Positions 1 to 5,808 of a DNA stretch of 7,072 nucleotides are shown piece by piece. Made by a program: the position numbers and the translations under genes. Source of the stretch: Archangiaceae bacterium (GTDB lineage: Bacteria; Myxococcota; Myxococcia; Myxococcales; Myxococcaceae); contig JAHFDQ010000332.1 of assembly GCA_023248915.1 (NCBI GenBank), forward strand, positions 1 to 7,072. Reading direction: 5' to 3'. The stretch's first letter is position 1. The number at the start of each line of letters is the position of its first letter. The notes under the pieces are model-generated. The model saw nothing but the letters and a program-made list of their open reading frames with translations, did not search any database and was not told the DNA's origin.

Positions 1-747
1 CCGGTAGCCGCGCCGCACCGTCCCGAGGCCGCTCTTGTTGTAGGCGGTGACGTCGACCGCGTCGGCGCTCTGCCCCCGGGGGGCCACCGCCCTCAGCTTG
101 CTCGCCGACACCAGGGTGACGCGCGGGCTGGACAGGCCGCCGAAGAGCACCTCGGTGCCCGCGGTGAAGCCCTGGCCGTCGAGCTGCACCTCGGTGCCGC
201 CGCGCAGCGGGCCGTCCTTGGGGCCAAGGCCAGTGACGAAGAGCTCGTCGTAGTAGGTGAAGCAGCCCGAGCAGACGAACAGCCCGTTGCCGTTGGCGAG
301 GGTGATGTTGGTGAGCCCGGCCTTTCCTGGCGGCGCCCGGGCGTCGAGGGTGTTGTCGTCGATGACCTGAAAGTCGAGGGACGGGTTCGAGCCGAACTTC
401 AGGGTGGTGGCCTTCCTCGCGTCGGTCGCGCGCGTGGCGAAGCCGTGCATGAAGCCCGAACCGGTGAGCAGCACCTGGGTGCCGCCGGACGAGCCGCCCC
501 GCGGCGGGAGCACCTGCGTAATCTCGAGCACCGGCGCGGGCCCTGCGTCGTCACCGGCGTCGGGCAGAACCCCGCCGGCGTCGGGTTCGGGCCCCGCATC
601 GGCGTCGGCCGCGGCGTCGGCGTGGCCGCCGTCGGAGCCGGCCGGGCCACGCGCGCAGTCGCAGCCGGGAGCGACGAAGATCGCCCAGGAAATCGCCAGC
701 GTTGCCAGCAGGCGGTACGGACCGGTCCCGCTCAGGGATTCAGACAT
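1..747 (-). CDS. Lipoprotein with tandem IPT/TIG Ig-like domains, 3' end outside the window
   Basis: The frame is open from an ATG at 747 to position 1 with no stop, giving 249 visible residues; the C-terminus is off the left edge. Residues 1-29 form a lipoprotein signal peptide: a short polar start, a hydrophobic stretch LLATLAISWAIFVA, and a lipobox-like VAPGC with Cys29 followed by D-C. Residues 37-71 are an Asp/Ala/Gly-rich linker of the kind common after the lipidated Cys in myxobacterial lipoproteins. Two IPT/TIG-type domains follow, about 73-166 (ITQVLPPRGGSSGGTQVLLTG, then GSGF) and about 168 onward (VTGLGPKDGPLRGGTEVQL, then GQGF). The G-G-T-x-V and G-x-G-F signatures are characteristic of the family. 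IPT/TIG domains are non-catalytic immunoglobulin-like folds found in surface and adhesive proteins. The start overlaps the end of the upstream gene by 16 bp and has no clear Shine-Dalgarno sequence, which suggests translational coupling. Lipidation and domain class are fairly secure; the biological role is unknown. Confidence 0.85.
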   Translation of the reverse strand, partial: MSESLSGTGPYRLLATLAISWAIFVAPGCDCARGPAGSDGGHADAAADADAGPEPDAGGVLPDAGDDAGPAPVLEITQVLPPRGGSSGGTQVLLTGSGFMHGFATRATDARKATTLKFGSNPSLDFQVIDDNTLDARAPPGKAGLTNITLANGNGLFVCSGCFTYYDELFVTGLGPKDGPLRGGTEVQLDGQGFTAGTEVLFGGLSSPRVTLVSASKLRAVAPRGQSADAVDVTAYNKSGLGTVRRGYR

Positions 748-2555
748 AGGACCAGCGTCAGCGGTGGCGACCCGAGCGTCGAGGTCGCCTGCCCACTCCA
801 GAACTGGAAAGCCACCCCGTTGTTGGGCGCGCCGGTCAGCCAGCCGTTCACCAGGCTCAAGAGGGTTTGGGTGCTCTCGGTGGTTTCGCCTCCGGTCTGA
901 ATCCACGCTGCGCAGCCGAAGCACCACGGAGTCAGCCCGTAGTAGCCAGCGGTTGACGACCCGCCCTGCCAGAACCTGCTGATGAACTTGTCCTGGGCCG
1001 GGATGGTGTTCAGACTGGCATTGACGGGGCCGGACGGAGTGGTGAGCTGCCCGCCGCTGCTCATGTTGTTGGTGCCATTGCTGGACTGGACGAGGAAGAG
1101 CGCGTCCTTCACGGTCCGCCCCGAGGGCACCGGCGCCAGGCTGAACTGAGCGAAGTTGATGACCCCACCGGTTATCGGGCTGGAGGCCTTGTAGTAATCG
1201 GTGGCGCCGGTGAGCAGTTGGCAGGTCCCGGCCAACGTGTCGCAGGTCTTCTCGTACGTCCCCGGCAAGATGAGGGTGTCTTGAACGGGGCACCGGTTGG
1301 GGGCCTGGCAGCAGCTTCCGCCGCAGTCCTGGTACCCTGGGTCGCAGGTGAAGCCGCAGGTGCCTCCCGCGCAGGCGGGCGTTCCGTGGGTGGGCGCCGC
1401 CGGGCAGGGCGTGCACGAGGTGGCGCCGCAGCTCGCGGGGTCGTCGTCCGAGACGCACTGGCCCGCGCAGACGTGGTGGCCCTGGGTGCACTCGCACTGG
1501 CCGGTGGCCGCCAGGCACTGCTGGCCGGTCGCGCAGGCGACGTCCTGGAACGCGTACGAGCAGGCGCCTCCGGCGATGCACGCGCCGGGAGCCGTGTAGA
1601 TGCGCCGCGCCGTCGCGCTGGCGCAGTTCGGCGCGGGCGCGGTCGGGCAGGTTTTGGGCGTGCCGGCGCAGGCGCCTCCGGCGCCGCAGACATCGGCGGT
1701 GGTGCAGCCGTCGCCGTCGTCGCAGCCTGCGCCCACGTCAATCTGGTACTGGCACGAGCCGCCGACGCAGGTGCCGGCTTTGAAGCACTGCGGAGCCTGG
1801 TTGCACGTCACTCCCTGGCAGGGGTCGGGAAGGCAGACGCCGTTCGTGCAGCCGCCGGCGCAGGTCTGCTCGACCGGCGGGTAGGAGCAGGCCCCGACCG
1901 AGCAGACGCCGGGCGACGGGTACGAGGTGAAGGAATTCGCGCCCGAGCAGGCGGCGGCAGGCGGGTTGACGCACGCCGTCGGCGTCCCCCGGCAGCGCCC
2001 GGCGCCGCAGGTGTCGGTCTGGGTGCAGGCGTCGCCGTCGTCGCAGGACGTGCCGTCGGCCTTGGCCGGGTAGCTGCAGGTTCCGGACGAGCACAGGCCG
2101 GTCGCCTCGAAGCAGGGCCCGGGCGGCGCGTTGCAGGGGACGTTCAGGCACGAGGCGGCGGCGCCGGTCAGCGACACCACCAGCTCGGGCGCGTTGTTGG
2201 CGTCGCTGTGAATCGTAAGGCGCGCCCAGTGGCTGCCCTCGCTCGTCGGGCTGTAGCTGACCGACACGGTCACGTGGCTGCCGGCGCCGAGGCCCGCTGG
2301 ATCAGGGTCGGTCACCGAGAAGAACGAAGCGTTGTCGCCCGAAATCTCGAGCGCAGAGATGAGGAGCGGGCCGTCGCCGAGGTTGTCGATTTCGAGCGCC
2401 CGGGTCACCTGAGAGCCCGGAGCGGTGGTGCCGAAGTCGATGGACGAAGGCTGTGAGGCAATCTGGCTGTGGGTGCGGCGCGTCTGCGGCTGCCCGCAGT
2501 TGCACCCCGAGGCGACTGCCAGGCCGACGATGCAGAGGAGCGCGGAGGGTTTCAT
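732..2555 (-). CDS. Cys-rich lipoprotein: ASH-like domain, duplicated Cys-rich module, DNRLRE-like C-terminus
   Basis: This is a 607-residue protein. The ATG at 2555 is chosen because a GGTGAG sequence lies 7 nt upstream and a short lipoprotein signal follows at once (MKPSALLCIVGLAVASGC, lipid Cys18). An in-frame ATG at 2645 would add 30 residues ahead of the signal. Residues 33-132 look like an ASPM/SPD-2/Hydin (choice-of-anchor-D) Ig-like domain: SSIDFGTTAPGSQVTRALEI, then NLGDGPL, YSPTSEG and a terminal LVVSLTGAA. Residues 136-422 hold about 45 cysteines, including a two-fold tandem duplication with CDDGDxCT cores, and then a segment (353-422) patterned as HVCAGQCVS, CGATSCTPC, GTCGFTC. 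Residues 425-604 resemble a divergent DNRLRE/CBM96-type beta domain: INFAQFSLAPVPSGRTVKDA early, SLVNGWLTGAPNNGVAF and SPPLTLVL late. The protein is probably an outer-membrane or surface lipoprotein stabilised by disulfides. No enzyme motif is seen. The domain names are assigned by eye; the last is the least certain. Confidence 0.85.
   Translation of the reverse strand: MKPSALLCIVGLAVASGCNCGQPQTRRTHSQIASQPSSIDFGTTAPGSQVTRALEIDNLGDGPLLISALEISGDNASFFSVTDPDPAGLGAGSHVTVSVSYSPTSEGSHWARLTIHSDANNAPELVVSLTGAAASCLNVPCNAPPGPCFEATGLCSSGTCSYPAKADGTSCDDGDACTQTDTCGAGRCRGTPTACVNPPAAACSGANSFTSYPSPGVCSVGACSYPPVEQTCAGGCTNGVCLPDPCQGVTCNQAPQCFKAGTCVGGSCQYQIDVGAGCDDGDGCTTADVCGAGGACAGTPKTCPTAPAPNCASATARRIYTAPGACIAGGACSYAFQDVACATGQQCLAATGQCECTQGHHVCAGQCVSDDDPASCGATSCTPCPAAPTHGTPACAGGTCGFTCDPGYQDCGGSCCQAPNRCPVQDTLILPGTYEKTCDTLAGTCQLLTGATDYYKASSPITGGVINFAQFSLAPVPSGRTVKDALFLVQSSNGTNNMSSGGQLTTPSGPVNASLNTIPAQDKFISRFWQGGSSTAGYYGLTPWCFGCAAWIQTGGETTESTQTLLSLVNGWLTGAPNNGVAFQFWSGQATSTLGSPPLTLVLCLNP
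1515..2150 (-). repeat. Two-fold tandem duplication of a ~105-residue Cys-rich module (protein level)
   Basis: Within the Cys-rich lipoprotein, residues 136-241 (2150-1833) and 246-347 (1820-1515) are two copies of the same module. They share the order C-x3-4-C-N-x-P, C-F-x-A, G-T/S-C-x-Y, G-x-x-C-D-D-G-D-x-C-T, D-x-C-G-A-G, G-T-P-x-x-C, a YxxPGxC segment (SYPSPGVC and YTAPGACI) and G-A-C-S-Y. Cys spacing is nearly identical throughout. The DNA copies have diverged considerably, so this is an old internal duplication rather than a recent repeat or assembly artefact. Confidence 0.75.
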
Positions 2556-2584
2556 CACCATTCTCACCGGGCGGGCCGGGCCGC

Positions 2585-2611
2585 GCCCGCCATAACATTG
2601 TTTATGCGGGC
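2585..2611 (-). promoter_or_regulatory. Imperfect inverted repeat / RNA hairpin between two lipoprotein genes
   Basis: The arms GCCCGC + ATAA (2585-2590 and 2592-2595) and TTAT + GCGGGC (2602-2611) pair over 10 bp, with one bulged base at 2591 and a 6-nt loop at 2596-2601. The element sits in the 86-bp gap between the propeller gene's stop (2642) and the next gene's start (2555), and its loop side is an AT-rich island in very GC-rich DNA. No U-tract follows on the minus strand, so it is not a standard intrinsic terminator. It could be a partial terminator or attenuator, an mRNA-stabilising or processing hairpin, or a protein-binding site. The structure is read directly; the function is inferred. 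Confidence 0.5.
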
Positions 2612-2641
2612 CGACCAGACAGCCGAGGCTCCCGGCCTGCC

Positions 2642-5206
2642 TCATGGCGGCACCCCGCGAAGCAGCCCGCCGCCCTCGGTGCCCAGCCAGATTTCAGTCG
2701 CCGACGCGCCGTGGATGGCGGTCACCTTGTGCTCCGCGCCCGAGTCGACAGCCTTCCAGAGCGCGCCGTCGAACCGGATGGCGAAGCCGGACTTCACCGG
2801 GGTGTTGGTTTGGCCCACCGCGTAGAGGTTGTCGATGGACGAGCCCCACAGGCCGTTGACCGAAGTCGGGACGATGCCACCGAGCAGCGACAGGAGATTG
2901 AGGCCCGCGGTGTCCCAGTACTCGCCCTTGGTGGCCGAACCGAAGGCGAAGGCCTCGTTCGGGCCGGGAGACCAGACCGCCAGCCACGGGCCGGCGGGAA
3001 GGGTGGTCGACGAGCGGGGCTGGAATTGGCCGAGGCCCGACGCTTCCATCAGGGCGCCGTCGCCGGCCACCCAGATGTCCGAGTCGGTGGGGCAGTGGAT
3101 GGCGCGCAGGTCGCCGGCCGCCATCGCCACCGGGCTGGAGAGCGAGGAAGGGGTGCCGCTGAACAGCTCGCCGTACGGGCCCACCGCCCAGACCGTGGTG
3201 CCGCACACCTGGATGTCATAGAGCGGGCCGCCGTACTTGCTGTCGAGCGAGATGGCAGTCCACGCCGTGCCGTCGTAGCGGAAGGCCTCGCTGTCCCCTC
3301 CCGCCAGGACTTCGCCTTGCGGCGACACCGCCACCGAGTACAGGGCGGTGGTGAAGGGCTGGGCGGCTCCGAGTGGCGCCCAAGTCAGCGGGCCGGTGCG
3401 TTGCATGACTTTCCCGACGCGCGCGGCGCAGGCTGGGGTGACGCACTCGTTCACCGCGGCGTAGACGGTCGAGCCGGTGACGGCGAGGTCGGCCACGTTC
3501 CCGTAGAAGCCCGAGGATACCTCGGTGAATGCGCCCGCCGCGTACTTCCACACGGCGCCTACGTCACCCACCGCGTAGCCTGCCGCGCCCGTTGAAAACA
3601 CGCCCCGAATCACCTGCGGGCCCCGGAGCGCGACCAGCGTCCACCCGGGGAGGACTCCGCTCCCTCCGTCGGCAGCGCCGCCGTCCGGGGCGCCCGCCGC
3701 CGTCGCGTCGTAGAGCCACAGGTAACCTTCCGGCCCTGACTCGAGGCCAATGACGAGCTTCCCGTCCACCTGGCCGACCGCGGTCAGGTCGGTCACCACC
3801 GGTGTCGCGGGCAGGTTCAGCGCCATCCAGGCGCCGGCCTCGAAGTGCCAGAGCTTCCCCGCGCCCACCGCCCACGCTTCCGAGCCGTCCGGCTGGGCGA
3901 AGACCGCCGACGCCAGCAACACCGCGAGCTGCGTCTGGAAGAGCGAGTCCCAGGTCCGGGTGGTCGGGTCGAAGCGGTAGAGCGAGCCGCGGTTGCCGAC
4001 CGTGGCGAAGGCGCCCTGGGCGTTGCCCGCCACCGCGAGCAGCGTCTCGGTCGAGGGGCTCGAGGCCTTCTCCCAGCCGCCAGCGGTCTTCACCCAGACG
4101 TCGTTGCCGTCGCCGACGGCCATTCCGTGGGTGCCGTCGTACCAGACGGCGCGCGGCGCGACCGAATCGGCCAGCGTCAGCTTGGGCGTGACCGACGGGC
4201 CTTTGACTTCGAGCAGCACCCCCAACGTGCCGTACTGGCCCACCGCGACCAGGTCGTCCGCCGCCGGCCCGGCCATCGCCTTCAATTCGACGCTCATGGC
4301 CGAGTAGCGCCGCGCCCACTCGTTGCCCGTCGAGTGCGACAGCACCGTGCCGTTGGCTCCCACGAAGAAGACGTCGCCGCCGACCGCCACGCCTCCCCAC
4401 AAGTCGTTGCCGGTGGGGAAGGGGTTGTCGTGGACGAAGGTCGTCGGGCCGACGGTGGGGCCCTGCACCAGCACGAGCGCCGACGCGCGGTAGCTTCCCG
4501 CCTGAACGGTGAGGGTGGCGTTGCCGGGGCTCGTAGCCGTCACCAGGCCGGTGGCGTCGACGGTGGCGACGCGCGCCGGCACCACCGTCCAGGTGAGCGG
4601 GACGTCGACGGGGTTGCCGGCGTTGTCGGTCGCCTTGGCGAGGTACTGCTGCGTCTGGCCCACCAACAGGAGCACCGCCTCGGGCTCGAGGGTCAGCTTC
4701 GAGAAGGCGGCGTGCTGCGGGCTGGTGACCCAGAACAGCCCCAGCTGGTTCGAGGTCGCCTCGACCGCCGCCTCGCCGAGGCGGACCGACGGGCTGGCCA
4801 GCTGGAAGAAGGCCTCGGTGGACGTGTGCCGGCGCAGGTCGAAGGTCGACGGGTCCATCGCCTTCGGCACCCGTTCTTCGAGGTAGGGCAGGGTGATGCG
4901 AATCGGCTGGGCGAGCGCGAGCGCCTCGGGCGAGTAGCGGTACCCGTAGCTGACCCGGGTGCGGCCGGGCACGTTGGGAATGCCGTCGTCCACCACGGTG
5001 ACGGTGATTTCGGTGTCCTCCGAGAGCGCCCCCGCGGGGATGTCCACCGCTGCCCCTTCGCGGAGGAAGACGCCTCCGTCGGGCCCGGCGTGAATGGGGC
5101 CTCCGCCGTCGTCGACCGCCGGCTGAGGGCCGGGAACGGGTGGGCAGGCAGACAGCGCCGCTCCGAGCGGAGCCAGCAGCCAGAGGGAAGCCCTTCGCGC
5201 GTTCAC
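2642..5206 (-). CDS. Lipoprotein with ZU5-like and Big_2 domains and a long beta-propeller
   Basis: This is an 854-residue protein. The start is a GTG at 5206; it is the only start close to the signal peptide, no clear Shine-Dalgarno sequence precedes it, and a lipobox follows at once (LGAALSAC, lipid Cys21). After a Gly/Asp/Pro-rich linker, residues 43-162 resemble a ZU5-type domain (DGGVFLREGAAVDIPAGALS, then EDTEITVTVV). Residues 169-247 are a Big_2-type Ig-like domain (LVGQTQQYLAKATDNAGNPV, then LTWTVVPARVATVDATGLVT and GNATLTVQAG). Residues 265-850 contain about 14 degenerate repeats of 30-45 residues with a central (W/Y)AVG-type strand, for example DDLVAVGQYGTL, HGMAVGDGNDVWVKT, SEAWAVGAGKLWHF, AGYAVGDVGAVWKY, TVWAVGPYGELF, DNLYAVGQ. 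This suggests two seven-bladed propellers. An Ala/Gly/Asp-rich insert (501-520) interrupts the array. It is first in the minus-strand lipoprotein cluster and divergent from the gene at 5296. The fold suggests a surface binding or display protein; the ligand is unknown and no catalytic motif is visible. Confidence 0.88.
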   Translation of the reverse strand: MNARRASLWLLAPLGAALSACPPVPGPQPAVDDGGGPIHAGPDGGVFLREGAAVDIPAGALSEDTEITVTVVDDGIPNVPGRTRVSYGYRYSPEALALAQPIRITLPYLEERVPKAMDPSTFDLRRHTSTEAFFQLASPSVRLGEAAVEATSNQLGLFWVTSPQHAAFSKLTLEPEAVLLLVGQTQQYLAKATDNAGNPVDVPLTWTVVPARVATVDATGLVTATSPGNATLTVQAGSYRASALVLVQGPTVGPTTFVHDNPFPTGNDLWGGVAVGGDVFFVGANGTVLSHSTGNEWARRYSAMSVELKAMAGPAADDLVAVGQYGTLGVLLEVKGPSVTPKLTLADSVAPRAVWYDGTHGMAVGDGNDVWVKTAGGWEKASSPSTETLLAVAGNAQGAFATVGNRGSLYRFDPTTRTWDSLFQTQLAVLLASAVFAQPDGSEAWAVGAGKLWHFEAGAWMALNLPATPVVTDLTAVGQVDGKLVIGLESGPEGYLWLYDATAAGAPDGGAADGGSGVLPGWTLVALRGPQVIRGVFSTGAAGYAVGDVGAVWKYAAGAFTEVSSGFYGNVADLAVTGSTVYAAVNECVTPACAARVGKVMQRTGPLTWAPLGAAQPFTTALYSVAVSPQGEVLAGGDSEAFRYDGTAWTAISLDSKYGGPLYDIQVCGTTVWAVGPYGELFSGTPSSLSSPVAMAAGDLRAIHCPTDSDIWVAGDGALMEASGLGQFQPRSSTTLPAGPWLAVWSPGPNEAFAFGSATKGEYWDTAGLNLLSLLGGIVPTSVNGLWGSSIDNLYAVGQTNTPVKSGFAIRFDGALWKAVDSGAEHKVTAIHGASATEIWLGTEGGGLLRGVPP

Positions 5207-5295
5207 TTGGGGCGCGTACCGTAGCCCAACACCCGCGGTGGTGCGTGGCCTTCCTCCGTCCCCGACGATAGGCTGAAGCGACCGAGGGGACGTGG
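5207..5295. other. Divergent intergenic region
   Basis: These 89 bp separate the starts of the minus-strand propeller lipoprotein and the plus-strand secreted ORF, so promoters for both directions are expected in or near it. I see no convincing -35/-10 pair or operator. The only clear signal is the ribosome binding site for the plus-strand ORF at its right end. Confidence 0.4.
5284..5290 (+). promoter_or_regulatory. Ribosome binding site for the plus-strand secreted ORF
   Basis: GAGGGGA ends 5 nt before the ATG at 5296. It is one of the best Shine-Dalgarno matches in the window and picks the ATG at 5296 over the GTG at 5292, which lies in another frame and gives no signal peptide. Confidence 0.6.
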
Positions 5296-5725
5296 ATGAC
5301 GAGCGCCCGCGCGAGGCGGTGGCAGGCGGTGCGAAAGGGCGGGGCGTCCTGGTTGCTTGCGGCAGCGCTCAGCCTCTTAGTGCCGGCGGAGACGAGGCCA
5401 TACCCGCAGAAGGGTGTCGCCAGTGCGCCCGCCAGCCGGGGCAGGTGGTGGGCGCGAGCCAGTTGAGACGTACCGGGTGACACTGAGAGTCGAAAACAAC
5501 CACTCGCTTGCGTGCGCGGACAAGGTGGACGTGGTGGTGCAGACGGCTTCAGGTGAAACACCGCCGCAAATATTCAGGGTGCCGTCGAAGGAGGCCACCT
5601 GCCGCGCGGCGTACCACTACGCCATTGAAATGGAGGACAGGCCCCCGGCGAGAGGGACACGACCCATTCATTGGCACTCAGGGGTAGGAAGTCCGCGGAT
5701 GCTGGCGGTGGACGGCACGACGTGA
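5296..5725 (+). pseudogene. Small secreted protein gene, apparently split by a frameshift
   Basis: The ATG at 5296, with a good ribosome binding site, opens a 56-codon frame ending at a TGA (5464-5466). Its product begins with a classical Sec signal peptide: basic MTSARARRWQAVRKGG, hydrophobic WLLAAALSLL, and a VPA cleavage site after Ala31. The adjacent frame (one base on) is open from 5381 and runs to a stop at 5723-5725. It encodes a plausible beta-rich body (TYRVTLRVENNHSLACADKV, then DVVVQTASGETPPQIFRV) with two cysteines and no signal of its own. The simplest reading is one secreted protein of about 140 residues whose frame was shifted somewhere in 5381-5466, perhaps near the G-rich stretch around 5438-5452. 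Alternatives are two separate ORFs, the second from GTG 5414, or a sequencing error. I do not recognise the family. The body has more mixed codon use than its neighbours. It is divergent from the propeller gene and convergent with the beta-helix gene. Confidence 0.5.
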
Positions 5726-5808
5726 AGGAGGCCTCGCCGGACTGGCGCTGGCTTTCGCCTTGCTTTGGCGCAGGCGCGGACGTCGGCCAGCGGAAACCGT
5801 CTGCCGGG
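5726..5808. other. Convergent intergenic region
   Basis: These 83 bp lie between the stop of the plus-strand ORF and the stop of the minus-strand beta-helix gene, where a bidirectional terminator might be expected. I find only a weak 7-bp inverted pair (CGCTGGC/GCCAGCG) with a long loop and no T-tract, so no terminator is called. Confidence 0.3.

Noticed and set aside
1218..2456. 412-codon plus-strand open frame antisense to the Cys-rich lipoprotein
   Set aside because: The product is an Arg/Ala/Gly/Val-rich low-complexity string with no domain. It mirrors the GC-rich codon pattern of the minus-strand gene, which has a lipobox and clear domains.
2585..2611. Intrinsic terminator for the propeller gene
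   Set aside because: The stem is good, but no T-run follows on the minus strand, so the element is reported only as a hairpin of unknown role.
3845..5224. 459-codon plus-strand open frame antisense to the propeller gene
   Set aside because: It is the opposite-strand shadow of the same gene: Arg/Val/Gly/Ala-rich, no recognisable motif, no ribosome binding site.
5292..5480. 62-codon plus-strand ORF from GTG 5292
   Set aside because: It overlaps the ATG 5296 frame, which has the better spaced ribosome binding site and encodes a convincing signal peptide. The GTG 5292 product has no recognisable features.
3564..5561. 665-codon minus-strand open frame in another frame over the propeller gene
   Set aside because: The translation is dominated by Arg/Gly/Pro/His typical of an out-of-frame reading of GC-rich coding DNA. 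The overlapping 854-residue frame has a signal peptide and ordered domains.
5726..5808. Bidirectional terminator between the convergent genes
   Set aside because: Only a short inverted pair with a loop of nearly 40 bases is visible and there is no T-tract.
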